This document shows, one piece after another, positions 15,898 to 27,298 of a stretch of DNA of 64,000 nucleotides. Position 1 is the stretch's first letter. Each line of letters starts with the position of its first letter. Under the pieces are notes generated by a model. It was not told the DNA's origin. It saw only the letters and a program-made list of their open reading frames with translations, and made no database searches. The position numbers were made by a program, and so were the translations under genes. The DNA comes from Nocardia harenae NBRC 108248 (lineage in GTDB: Bacteria > Actinomycetota > Actinomycetes > Mycobacteriales > Mycobacteriaceae). The stretch lies in assembly GCF_001612885.1 (NCBI RefSeq), contig NZ_BDBH01000002.1, positions 16 to 64,015 on the forward strand, written 5' to 3'.

Positions 15898-15953
15898 GTC
15901 TCAGGGGTGATGAGTACCGGTTACCGATCGACCAGGCAGGAGCAGGTCCGGAC

Positions 15954-19478
<3,525 letters not shown>

Positions 19479-19527
19479 GGTCGAGCCACCTCCGGAACTC
19501 GACTCTCGCTAGGAAAGTGTTCACAGG

Positions 19528-20103
19528 ATGAGCACTTATCCGCGGACCATGGAGTACATGGAAATCATCGAGTGCGCGGATGCCGCCGAATGGGAGCGTT
19601 GGCTGACCGAGAACCACGAGGGGGCCGGCGAGGTGTGGCTGCGGATCGCGAAGAAGGGGGCCGCGCGGGCGAGCGTCACGATCACCGAAGCGCTGGACGG
19701 GGCGCTGTGCGTCGGCTGGATCGACAGCCATCGGCGAGGTGGCGATGGCGAGCACTACCTGCAGCGGTACTCCCCGCGACGGGCGCGCAGCCCGTGGTCG
19801 GCGGTGAATGTGGCGAAGGCGGAGGCGTTGATCGCAGCCGGGAGGATGCAGCCTGCCGGGTTCGCGGCGATCGAGGCGGCACGGGCGGATGGGCGTTGGG
19901 CGGCGGCGTATCCCCCGCAGCGGAGTGGCGAGACGCATGCGGCGCTGGCCGCCGCGCTGGCTGATGACCCGGTTGCCCGGGACCGGTTCGACACGCTGGG
20001 GCGCAGTGCGCGCTACGGCTTCTCCCTGCGGGTGACCAAAGCGCGAACCGATGTCGGGCGGGCGAACCAGGTGCGGAAGGTGCTCGCGGAATTGCGGGCG
20101 TGA
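19528..20103 (+). CDS. YdeI/OmpD-associated family protein
   Basis: A 191-residue protein with the family features WLTENHEGAGEVWLRI, the substrate-pocket-like CVGWIDSH, RYSPRRARSPWSAVN and the C-terminal RRANQ-type AFKTL-like helix (here VGRANQVRKVLAELR). Known as YdeI/bacteriocin-protection-like proteins with no settled activity. It begins 49 bases after hsaB behind AGGAAAG or CACAGG; it may be read through from the hsa operon but has no evident steroid role. Convergent with the ATPase gene, 3 bases apart. Confidence 0.75.
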   Translation: MSTYPRTMEYMEIIECADAAEWERWLTENHEGAGEVWLRIAKKGAARASVTITEALDGALCVGWIDSHRRGGDGEHYLQRYSPRRARSPWSAVNVAKAEALIAAGRMQPAGFAAIEAARADGRWAAAYPPQRSGETHAALAAALADDPVARDRFDTLGRSARYGFSLRVTKARTDVGRANQVRKVLAELRA

Positions 20104-20106
20104 CCC

Positions 20107-21576
20107 CTACGCTCTGCCGTACAACTCGTCGAGGCCGATCAACTCGACCTCACCACGGCTCTGCTCCTGTACCAGATCGTCGGTGAATCCAGCCCCGGAG
20201 AAGCAGAGCAGGCGGCTCGCCTCGGTGTCGTAGCGTCCCTGACGGCCGACGAGATCGCGGATGCGCCGAAGCCGCTCCAGGTGCCCGATCCCCATGACGT
20301 CGTTCCACTTCGCCTCGCCCAGCGCGAGCAGCGGCGGCCGATTCCCGTCGGCGTAACCGACCGCGACCACATCCACCTCGTGCGTCGTCCGATCGTCGGG
20401 ATCGTTGACGGTGCCCGCGCACACCCGAACAGGCAGGTCCGCAAGCCGCCGCTCGTGCCCGTACTGCGCCGCCCACTCCCGGCACACCTGCTCGAAGTGC
20501 GGTCCGAGGACATTGCTCGTCCAGCGATGCGCGGACCGCTCCCAGATGCGCTCGATGGCCGTCGCCGCGCTGAGCTGGGACCAGTAGGGCCGCATGATCG
20601 CGTGGTAGAAGGTGAGCAGCGGTTCGGCGATACGGAAATCGGTGCGGTTGGCGCGGAAGGCGTCGACTTCGCGGGTGATCAGGCCCGCATCCTCGAGCAC
20701 GGTCAGCGGGTGCGCGAGCTCGTTCGACTTCCGGCCCACATAGCCCGCGATACCGCCGCGGCCGCTGTTGCCGTTGGCGATCGCGTTGAGTACCGAGTTG
20801 TAGATGGCGCCGTCGCGGAGGTCGGGCTCCTCGGCGAGCAGGTAGCGGGCTTCGAGGAACATCGGGCTGCCCGGGGAGAGGACCGCGCGGACGACCCAGT
20901 CGTCGAAGTCGCCGAGCCCGCGCGGGGCGTCGTAGCGGATCATTTCGGTGCGGTACGCGGGCGTACCGCCGACCACGGCGTGCACGCGCAGCGCCAGCCG
21001 CGGGTCGTCGATCTCCCAGAACCGCGCCGCCTCCCGGTATCCGAGAGTGCGGACGGGCAGCTCGAGCGAGGCGCGGCCGCGCAGCGGGGCATTGCCGGAC
21101 AGCAGTTTCCCCATGAAGGACAGTGCCGAACCGCACAGCAGCAGCCGGGTGCGGGACGAGGTGCGCTCGCTCCGCCGCGGGGCGTACGCACCCTGGAGGA
21201 TGGAGGGCAGGGCCGGGTTCACCCGCGCCAGGTAGGGAAACTCGTCGATGACCACCGGGACGGGCCGCTCCGTTCCCATCCGAAGGAGCACGTCGATCAC
21301 CTGCCCCCAGTCGGCGGGTGCGAACGGCACCACCGGCCGCAGGTGTCGGGTCAGCGCCTGCCCGATGGAGGCGAGCGACTCAGCATCGGCGGCTTCCTGC
21401 GCCGAGAAGTAGAAACCGCCCGCGCTCTCGCAGACCGCCTCCAGGAGGAAGCTCTTCCCCTGCCGCCGCCTGCCCGAGACGACGCCGAGCGAGGCTCCGC
21501 TGCTCTCGTCCGTGACGAAGCGGCTCAGCGCGGTCCACTCGCGATCCCGATCGAAGACGTCGGCTGGCTTTTCCAC
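20107..21576 (-). CDS. AAA-type ATPase with nuclease-like (DUF234) C-terminus
   Basis: A 489-residue ATPase: Walker A GRRRQGKSF near residue 35, Walker B VPVVIDEFPYLA, sensor-like LLLCGSALSFM. After a winged-helix-like middle (ELAHPLTVLEDAGLITRE) the C-terminus has EVDVVAVG followed by LALGEAKW, which fits a PD-(D/E)xK nuclease core as in DUF234 proteins. This is the archaeal/bacterial AAA family often found in mobile or defence-like settings; function unknown. The start at 21576 lies 11 bases inside a strong AT-rich dyad (21587-21621), suggesting tight control. Confidence 0.78.
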   Translation of the reverse strand: MEKPADVFDRDREWTALSRFVTDESSGASLGVVSGRRRQGKSFLLEAVCESAGGFYFSAQEAADAESLASIGQALTRHLRPVVPFAPADWGQVIDVLLRMGTERPVPVVIDEFPYLARVNPALPSILQGAYAPRRSERTSSRTRLLLCGSALSFMGKLLSGNAPLRGRASLELPVRTLGYREAARFWEIDDPRLALRVHAVVGGTPAYRTEMIRYDAPRGLGDFDDWVVRAVLSPGSPMFLEARYLLAEEPDLRDGAIYNSVLNAIANGNSGRGGIAGYVGRKSNELAHPLTVLEDAGLITREVDAFRANRTDFRIAEPLLTFYHAIMRPYWSQLSAATAIERIWERSAHRWTSNVLGPHFEQVCREWAAQYGHERRLADLPVRVCAGTVNDPDDRTTHEVDVVAVGYADGNRPPLLALGEAKWNDVMGIGHLERLRRIRDLVGRQGRYDTEASRLLCFSGAGFTDDLVQEQSRGEVELIGLDELYGRA

Positions 21577-21586
21577 GGCGGCTCCT

Positions 21587-21621
21587 GAGAGAAGTACAGT
21601 TATGATAAGTATACTTCTCTC
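21587..21621. promoter_or_regulatory. 10-bp inverted repeat in the ATPase promoter
   Basis: GAGAGAAGTA (21587-21596) and TACTTCTCTC (21612-21621) form a perfect dyad around CAGTTATGATAAGTA. The segment is strikingly AT-rich for this genome and lies between the ATPase start (21576) and the stop of the NmrA-like gene. Operator or leader hairpin; which one cannot be told. Confidence 0.6.
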
Positions 21622-21633
21622 AATAAACCGCTG

Positions 21634-22371
21634 CTAGTTGCTGTTTTCGAGCCACTGCTCGAACGTCTGGGTGCCGCGATCGGCATCCGGCCCGGCAACC
21701 AGAGCCCCTTGCCGGAACGCACGCCCCGCCTTACCCGGCAGCGGGAACCGCAGCACCCGATCGCCGCGGCCGGTAGCGGCGGCATACCGGCGGATCATGT
21801 CGTCCAGCGGCAACTCCGCCGGGCCACCGAGGTCTCGCACCCGGCCCTGCGGCGCACCGACCGCCAAGTCGACCAGCCGCTCGGCCACCTCGCGCGCCGC
21901 GACCGGGTTCACCCGCATGGCGGGAACCAGCGTCAGCGGGCCGACCCGTACCCCGCCCTGCGGCTGCCCGGCGAACTCGTGGAACTGGGTGGCGCGCAGC
22001 AGCGTCCACGGCACCGGCCCCCGCTCGACGGCGCGCTCCTGCGCCATCTTCCCGGTGTAGTAGCCGAACGGCACCGCATCGCTCCCGACGATCCCGAGCA
22101 GCACATGGTGCCGCACCCCCGCCGCCTCTTCCGCGCGGTGCAGGTTCGCGGTGACCTGCTCGAAGAACTCCGTCGCCGCCGCGGCCGACCGGGTGACCAT
22201 CGAGGTCAGATCGATCACCGCATCGACTCCGCTCAGGTCGAGCCCCGCACCGGTGCGCAGGTCCACCCCGGTCGAGCGGGCCAGCACCACCGCCTCGTGA
22301 CCGCGCTCGCGCAGCACCTCCACCACCAGCTTCCCCACCGTCCCGGTCCCACCTGCCACCGCGATCCTCAT
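21634..22371 (-). CDS. NAD(P)-binding NmrA-like reductase
   Basis: A 245-residue atypical SDR: GGTGTVGKLVVEVL at the N-terminus is the nucleotide loop, followed by AVIDLTSM and RATQFHEFAGQ, a hallmark of NmrA/isoflavone-reductase-like proteins. It has no YxxxK catalytic pair in the classical position (YYTGKMAQE is a candidate). Substrate unknown. Next upstream gene lies 85 bases away on the same strand. Confidence 0.78.
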   Translation of the reverse strand: MRIAVAGGTGTVGKLVVEVLRERGHEAVVLARSTGVDLRTGAGLDLSGVDAVIDLTSMVTRSAAAATEFFEQVTANLHRAEEAAGVRHHVLLGIVGSDAVPFGYYTGKMAQERAVERGPVPWTLLRATQFHEFAGQPQGGVRVGPLTLVPAMRVNPVAAREVAERLVDLAVGAPQGRVRDLGGPAELPLDDMIRRYAAATGRGDRVLRFPLPGKAGRAFRQGALVAGPDADRGTQTFEQWLENSN

Positions 22372-22455
22372 CGCCCGCTCCTTCGCTCGTCGGTTATCGG
22401 GTAGACCGCGTAGGTCCGGAGAAGCTGACAGATAACCCGTGAGATCTACACCACC

Positions 22456-22857
22456 TCAGTGACTGCCCAGGTCGATGGTAAGAATTTTGACGACCGCGTG
22501 CGGATCGCCCTCTGCCCCTTCCCGCGTATCGCTGCAGTATTGGTAGTCGATGCGTCCGGCGCCGCTGATCTCGTAGTGGATGGTGCGGGAGTAGCCCGGC
22601 CACTTGGGGCCGTGGTGTTTGCCGCGCAGCATTGTCGAGCTGCCCACCTCCGGAGGTCGGCCTGGCGTCGCCGACACGTGGTCCCAGAACTGCCGCGCTG
22701 CGGTCAAACCGACGCGGTCGGCGAGTTCGTTCCAGACCTCGACGTACTGCCGGTGCACCAGCACCCGATAATCAGGTCTGTCTCGCGGTCTGCCACCGGG
22801 CGACCTGGCGGCGACGAATGGGCGGTAGGCGCCGGGTTGCGGATCGCCCTCAGCCAT
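22456..22857 (-). CDS. Putative toxin, RelE-fold-like partner of a Phd-like antitoxin
   Basis: A 133-residue basic protein. The central part, RVLVHRQYVEVWNELADRVG, then AARQFWDHVS and KWPGYSRTIHYEI followed by RIDYQY, has the helix-helix-beta-sheet order of RelE/ParE-like toxins and ends in a hydrophobic strand VVKILTIDL. ATG 22857 overlaps the upstream gene by 8 bases (the antitoxin stop lies inside ATGGCTGA), the usual coupling of toxin-antitoxin pairs. Toxin status is inferred; I do not recognise a named family. Confidence 0.55.
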   Translation of the reverse strand: MAEGDPQPGAYRPFVAARSPGGRPRDRPDYRVLVHRQYVEVWNELADRVGLTAARQFWDHVSATPGRPPEVGSSTMLRGKHHGPKWPGYSRTIHYEISGAGRIDYQYCSDTREGAEGDPHAVVKILTIDLGSH

Positions 22858-23320
22858 CGTCACTCTGGCGCGGAGCATCGACCTCGGCGAACTCGAGCTC
22901 GTCCGCCGAAGCGGTGTGGATCGCGCGGCGCGCGGGATCGCGCATGACCGAGGCGGTGGTCGCCCATGCTTGCAGCACTTCACGCAGCGGCGCCGGATCC
23001 TCCGACGCAACGGTGAGAGCGACGGCATTCCTGATCTCGGACAGCGCTTCAACCCGGTCGTCCGTGTCGAATTCCACCAGCCAGGCCAAGCCGCCCAGTT
23101 CGACCGGCGTCGGCTTATCGGTCCGCGCCAGCACGGCTTCGACGGCGAAGAGCAGAGTTGCGACCGAGGCCGCCTCGCGCAACGCCGCCACCCGGCGAGC
23201 CGCGAGCATGACCAGGACCGAGCCATCGGTGTCCCGCAGCGACGCAGAGTCCTGCTTGGCCTCGTCGAGGAACTCGCGCCGGCGCGCTCCCGCTAGGTCA
23301 CTAACCTGGAACATCATCAT
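22850..23320 (-). CDS. Putative Phd-like antitoxin
   Basis: A 156-residue protein. The N-terminal part (FQVSDLAGARRREFLDEAKQ, LRDTDGSVLVMLAARRVAAL) resembles Phd/YefM-type antitoxin DNA-binding domains, with an acidic C-terminus (ADELEFAEVDAPRQSDDG) that could bind the toxin. Three consecutive ATGs (23320, 23317, 23314) begin the gene, directly beside the perfect 25-bp palindrome 23321-23345, which is the obvious autorepression site. First gene of the pair. Confidence 0.6.
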   Translation of the reverse strand: MMMFQVSDLAGARRREFLDEAKQDSASLRDTDGSVLVMLAARRVAALREAASVATLLFAVEAVLARTDKPTPVELGGLAWLVEFDTDDRVEALSEIRNAVALTVASEDPAPLREVLQAWATTASVMRDPARRAIHTASADELEFAEVDAPRQSDDG

Positions 23321-23345
23321 GCCATGATCTTAGCAAGATCATGGC
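23321..23345. promoter_or_regulatory. Perfect 11-bp palindrome, likely toxin-antitoxin operator
   Basis: GCCATGATCTT-AGC-AAGATCATGGC: the arms are exactly complementary with a 3-base centre. It abuts the antitoxin start on one side and contains the first ATG of the vapB remnant (23341) on the other, so it could have served two divergent antitoxin operons. Confidence 0.75.
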
Positions 23346-23517
23346 AGAGGACCTGGCTAGCAGCCGGATGGCACTTCATGGCCTAGCGGGCGTGTCGAAG
23401 CTATTGATCGAGGTCGCCCGGCGCTTGAAGCGGGTGCGGGCACTCAACGGCCTCGTCGGGATGGCCGAACAGGGCGACTTCGACGTGCTGCTCGACAAGC
23501 GCGAGTACCGGCGGTGA
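23341..23517 (+). pseudogene. vapB-type antitoxin remnant
   Basis: A 58-codon frame whose last part, RALNGLVGMAEQGDF followed by VLLDKREYRR, is the C-terminal toxin-binding tail common to a group of actinobacterial VapB antitoxins. The N-terminal ribbon-helix-helix sequence is not recognisable, so the DNA-binding part seems deleted or replaced. It overlaps the vapC remnant by GTGA, the normal vapBC arrangement. Confidence 0.6.
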
Positions 23518-23630
23518 TCGGCTACCTGATCGATACTTCCGCTGCGGTCCGCCTGCTCGCTGACCCGGCAGTGCGGCAGGTCGGCGCCGAGAATGAACCC
23601 GACCTCCACCTTACCCGCGGGAAGAGGTAG
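23514..23630 (+). pseudogene. vapC-type PIN-domain toxin, truncated after about 25 residues
   Basis: GTG 23514 opens VIGYLIDTSAAVRLLADPAV, the first strand and the first catalytic aspartate (Asp in LIDTSA) of PIN-domain ribonucleases. After RQVGAEN similarity ends and the frame stops at 23630; a complete VapC has about 130 residues with three more acidic sites. Its truncation point meets the truncated end of hsaE. Confidence 0.7.
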
Positions 23631-23918
23631 TTCCCGGCGGGCACCGGCGGTCCTCGTAGACCTCCATCTCGGCGAGCAGTTGCCCGTAGTCGGGCTCGTC
23701 CACGCCCATCATCTGCTGCATGGCCTTCGAGGAGAGCCCGACCTTGTGCCCGACCACCTTCGCGCCGCTCGCCAGCCGGTCCCTGATGTTCAGCAGCTGG
23801 ATCTCGTAGGCGTCGACCACGTCGATTTCGGGGTGCCCAGCGGGTCGATCGCCACCCGTTCGCGCTCGGCGGTCGCGAGCTCGGTGGCCAGCTCCATTCG
23901 TACCGCGTCGGAGAGCAC
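23631..23918 (-). pseudogene. hsaE: hsaE (2-hydroxypentadienoate hydratase), truncated and frameshifted
   Basis: GTG 23918, adjoining the stop of the upstream flavoprotein gene, reads VLSDAVRMELATELATAERE then RVAIDPL. Near 23838 the frame shifts, and the continuation HPEIDVVDAYEIQLLNIRDR, GHKVGLSSKAMQQMM and GVDEPDYG is unmistakable HsaE sequence. It stops after EVYEDRR near 23640, about 100 residues into a roughly 260-residue enzyme. Downstream hsaG and hsaF, which follow hsaE in M. tuberculosis, are absent. HsaE hydrates HHD from ring A; an intact copy must lie elsewhere if the pathway is complete. Confidence 0.85.
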
Positions 23919-25520
23919 CTATCGGGTTCCTTCCACCATCGCCGCCCCGGCCACCGCCCGCCCGGCGCGACGTCCGGAGAAGACGCAGTCGGCGAGCGAG
24001 AGCCCGCTCACGTAGGAGCGCGAGCAGATCCCGACGGCGGTGCGGCCCGCGGCGTAGAGGCCGGGGATGTCGGCGCCGTCGCGGTCGCGCACGGCTCCGG
24101 TCTCCTCGTTCACCACCACGCCGCCCAGGGTGAGCATCGGGCAGGGGTTGGTGAGGCTGGGTTTGATACCCACATCGAACAGCCAGAACGGGCCGGTGTG
24201 GCAGGGTTCGCGGAATTCGGCGGGTTTGCCGACGGGGTCGGGGGTGCCGTTCGCGATGGCGGCGTTGTGCGCGTCGACGGTGGCGCGCAGACCCGCCGGG
24301 TCGATGCCGGCCCGCCTGGCCGCCTCCTCGATGGTGGTGGCCTTGACGGCCCGGCGTCGGATCGGCTCGAACTGGGCGCGCTGGAACCAGGCGCCTTCCC
24401 TGTGGATCTGCCCGAAGGCGCGGCGCGCGACCACGTCGTCGGCGAGCAGCCAGCCGAGGCCGCCGTGCTCGCGGACCAGTTTGCCGCCGACCGCCGCGCC
24501 GTAGCGGGTCTCGTCGATCACGCGGGTGCCCGCCGCGTCGACCAGCAATGCTCCGGCGAACGCGCTGGGCGGGAGGAGGAAGCGCCAGGCGGAGATATTG
24601 TCCATGTGCGCGGTGACGGCGCCCGCCCGCTGCGCCATGCGGATGCCGCTGCCGTCGTCGCCGGTGGTGCCGAGTGCGAGGCCGTGCCGGAACTCCGGGC
24701 CGTGCTCCAGCACCATCGCCCGATCGGCGATGAACCCGCCCGCGCTGACGATCACACCGCGCCGGGCGAGCACCTTCCGGGTGACGCCGTAGCGCTGCTC
24801 GAGCCGGGCCATGCGCTGCTCCATCGCCCTGCGCAGCGGCGGGTAGTAGATGCCCGGCTTGGCCGCGAGCGCCGCCATCCGCGCGAACCGGTCGCGCACG
24901 CGGCGGGGTGCCTCGTTCATGGTCACGCACTCGACGCCGATCACCGCGCCGGTGTCGTCGGTGAGTAGGGTCGTCGCGCGGGTGCAGGTCTCGAGCTGGA
25001 TCCCGGCCTTTCGCATGGAGGCGAGCAGCCCGGTGGCGAACTTCTTTCCGGACACCCCGCGCCCCTTCACCCGGTGCCCGCGCTGCGCGGGCGGGATGTC
25101 GGCGAAGGCGCCGGAGAGCTCGCTGCCGGAGTGGTAGAGGTACCAGTCGTCGTTCGGGTAGGAGGTCTTGTAGGGGCAGAGCGAGGGGTCGAAGGGGACG
25201 CCGTGCTCGATCAGCCAGTCGATGAGCGCCGGGCTCTCGTCCACGAATCGGCGCAGCGTCTCCGGGGCGACCACGTCGCCCACCTCGCGCTGGAGGTAGG
25301 CGAGCATCCACGCCGGGTCGTCGGAGACCCCCGCCGCACGCTGGATGCTGGTCCCGCCGCCCGCGTAGACGATGCCGCCGGAGAGCGCCGCCGCCCCGCC
25401 GCCGGCGAATCGGTCCAGCGCGAGCACCCGCGCCCCCGCTGCCGCCGCCTCCAGCGCGGCGGCGGCGCCCGCGGCCCCGGCGCCGATCACGACGACGTCA
25501 GCGCTGCCATCCCACTCCAT
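23919..25520 (-). CDS. FAD-dependent KstD-like dehydrogenase
   Basis: A 533-residue flavoprotein of the KstD/flavocytochrome c-fumarate reductase family: the dinucleotide fold VVVIGAGAAGAAAALEAAAA at the start, ALSGGIVYAGGG, KGRGVSGKKFATGL, the second FAD segment GGFIADRAM, and near the end LYAAGRTAVGICSRSYVSGL. Divergent from kstD and preceded by a KstR-like box, in operon with the hsaE remnant, so a steroid substrate is likely, but it is clearly a different subfamily from kstD and the reaction is unknown. ATG 25520 follows GGAGGG. Confidence 0.8.
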   Translation of the reverse strand: MEWDGSADVVVIGAGAAGAAAALEAAAAGARVLALDRFAGGGAAALSGGIVYAGGGTSIQRAAGVSDDPAWMLAYLQREVGDVVAPETLRRFVDESPALIDWLIEHGVPFDPSLCPYKTSYPNDDWYLYHSGSELSGAFADIPPAQRGHRVKGRGVSGKKFATGLLASMRKAGIQLETCTRATTLLTDDTGAVIGVECVTMNEAPRRVRDRFARMAALAAKPGIYYPPLRRAMEQRMARLEQRYGVTRKVLARRGVIVSAGGFIADRAMVLEHGPEFRHGLALGTTGDDGSGIRMAQRAGAVTAHMDNISAWRFLLPPSAFAGALLVDAAGTRVIDETRYGAAVGGKLVREHGGLGWLLADDVVARRAFGQIHREGAWFQRAQFEPIRRRAVKATTIEEAARRAGIDPAGLRATVDAHNAAIANGTPDPVGKPAEFREPCHTGPFWLFDVGIKPSLTNPCPMLTLGGVVVNEETGAVRDRDGADIPGLYAAGRTAVGICSRSYVSGLSLADCVFSGRRAGRAVAGAAMVEGTR

Positions 25521-25533
25521 CCACCCTCCGAAC

Positions 25534-25547
25534 TGAAACGAGTTACC
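25534..25547. promoter_or_regulatory. KstR operator upstream of the KstD-like gene
   Basis: TGAAACGAGTTACC matches TnnAACnnGTTnnA at all but the last position and lies 13 bases from the start at 25520. Confidence 0.72.
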
Positions 25548-25600
25548 CGGCTCATATCAAGTCATCTGCCACCAGACATAGACCGAAGCCGCGACCATTC

Positions 25601-25614
25601 TATAACGTGTTCTA
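25601..25614. promoter_or_regulatory. KstR operator overlapping the kstD start region
   Basis: TATAACGTGTTCTA matches the KstR consensus at all fixed positions. Its last base is followed by one C and then the ATG of kstD (25616), so the transcript is probably leaderless or nearly so. Confidence 0.88.
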
Positions 25615-25615
25615 C

Positions 25616-27298
25616 ATGAGCGATCGGGAATACGACGTGGTGGTGGTCGGCAGCGGCGCCGCCGGGATGACCGCGGCCCTCACCGCGGCACACCACGGAC
25701 TCAGCGTCGTGGTCATCGAGAAGGCCGCGCACTACGGCGGGTCGACCGCGCGCTCCGGGGGCGGGGTGTGGATTCCGGGGAACAAGGCGCTGAAGGCGTC
25801 CGGGCGGCCGGACGACCGCGAGGAGGCCAGGACCTACCTGCACAGCATTATCGGCGAGGTGGTGCCGAAGGACCGGATCGACACCTACATCGACCGCGGC
25901 GCCGAGGCGTTCGATTTCGTGCTCGACCACACGCCGCTGAAGATGCGCTGGGTGCCCGGGTACTCCGACTACTACCCCGAGGCGCCCGGCGGGCTGGCCG
26001 CAGGACGCTCGTGCGAGCCACGGCCGTTCAACGCCAAGGTGCTCGGGGACGAGCGGTTCAAGCTGGAGCCCGCGTACAGCAAGGCGCCGCTGAACGTCGT
26101 GGTCACCCAGGCCGACTTCAAGCAGCTCAACCTGATCCGCAGGCACCCGCGCGGGATGCTGCGGGCGGCGAAGGTCGGCGCGCGCACCACGTGGGCGCGG
26201 CTGACCGGGAAGCACCTGCTCGGCATGGGGCAGGCGCTGGCCGCCGCCATCCGCAAGGGGCTGATGGACGCCGACGTGCCGGTGCTGCTGGAGACGCCGC
26301 TCACCGGGCTCGTCGTGGAGAACGGCCGGGTGGTCGGGGTGGACGCCGAGCAGAACGGGGAGGCGGTGCGGTTCACCGCCAAGCGCGGGGTGGTGCTGGC
26401 GACCGGCGGGTTCGACCACAATGCGGAGATGCGCGCGAAGTACCAGCGTGCCCCGATCACCACCGGCTGGACCACCGGCGCGCCCGCCAATACCGGCGAC
26501 GGGCACCGGGCCGCCATCGAGCTCGGCGCCGATACCGACATCATGGCGGATGCCTGGTGGGGGCCGACCATTTTCAAGGGCGGAAAGCCGTGGTTCTGCC
26601 TTTCCGAGCGGAATCTGCCCGGGTGCATCATCGTGAACGACCGCGGCGAGCGGTTCGGCAATGAATCCGCGCCGTATGTCGAGGCGGTGCACACCATGTA
26701 CGGCGGAGAGTACGGGGAGGGCGAAGGGCCGGGCGAGAACATTCCGGCGTGGCTGGTTTTCGATCAGCGGTACCGCGATCGGTACATCTTCGCCGGGCTG
26801 CAACCGGGGCAGCGGATTCCCAAGCGGTGGCTGGAGAACGATCACATCGTCTCGGCGCCGACGCTCGCCGAACTCGCCGCGAAGATCGGCGTGCCCGCCG
26901 ACACATTGACGGGCACCGTCGAGCGGTTCAACGGGTTCGCGAAGTCCGGCGTCGATGCGGATTTCCACCGCGGGGACAGCGCTTACGACAAGTACTACGG
27001 TGACCCGACCGTCAAGCCGAACCCGTGCCTCGGCGCGCTGGAGGAGGGGCCGTTCTACGCCGTAGTACTGGTTCCGGGTGACCTCGGGACCAAGGGCGGC
27101 GTCGTCACCGATACCGCCGGTCGGGTGCTGCGCGAGGATCAGAGCGTGATCGAGGGGCTGTACGCCTCGGGCAACGTGAGCGCGCCGGTCATGGGGCACA
27201 CGTACGCGGGCCCCGGCGCCACCATCGGTCCGGCGTTGACCTTCGGGTACCTGGCCGTCCTGGATATCGTCGAGCGGAAGGCCGAGGAGGGTCGCTGA
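25616..27298 (+). CDS. kstD: 3-ketosteroid delta-1-dehydrogenase KstD
   Basis: A 560-residue flavoprotein: FAD fold VVVVGSGAAGMTAALTAAHH, STARSGGGVWIPGN, the family FDHNAEMRAKYQ and the C-terminal YASGNVSAPVMGHTYAGPGA. It introduces the 1,2 double bond into 3-ketosteroids, which with KshA leads to ring B opening. The start is ATG 25616 immediately after the KstR box; the in-frame GTG 25607 lies inside the box and is rejected. Ends in TGATG overlap with the chsH3-type gene, as Rv3537-Rv3538. Confidence 0.93.
   Translation: MSDREYDVVVVGSGAAGMTAALTAAHHGLSVVVIEKAAHYGGSTARSGGGVWIPGNKALKASGRPDDREEARTYLHSIIGEVVPKDRIDTYIDRGAEAFDFVLDHTPLKMRWVPGYSDYYPEAPGGLAAGRSCEPRPFNAKVLGDERFKLEPAYSKAPLNVVVTQADFKQLNLIRRHPRGMLRAAKVGARTTWARLTGKHLLGMGQALAAAIRKGLMDADVPVLLETPLTGLVVENGRVVGVDAEQNGEAVRFTAKRGVVLATGGFDHNAEMRAKYQRAPITTGWTTGAPANTGDGHRAAIELGADTDIMADAWWGPTIFKGGKPWFCLSERNLPGCIIVNDRGERFGNESAPYVEAVHTMYGGEYGEGEGPGENIPAWLVFDQRYRDRYIFAGLQPGQRIPKRWLENDHIVSAPTLAELAAKIGVPADTLTGTVERFNGFAKSGVDADFHRGDSAYDKYYGDPTVKPNPCLGALEEGPFYAVVLVPGDLGTKGGVVTDTAGRVLREDQSVIEGLYASGNVSAPVMGHTYAGPGATIGPALTFGYLAVLDIVERKAEEGR

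Noticed and set aside
19528..23630. An integrated phage or conjugative element carrying the toxin-antitoxin genes
   Set aside because: No integrase, transposase, terminal repeats or tRNA target are visible; accessory patch is all that can be said.
23611..25311. 566-codon minus-strand frame joining KstD-like antisense frame with HsaE
   Set aside because: Only the last part is HsaE; the rest is a shifted frame of the flavoprotein. It shows the frameshift and not a fusion enzyme.
25607..25615. GTG 25607 as start of kstD
   Set aside because: It lies inside the KstR operator; ATG 25616 gives the normal N-terminus.
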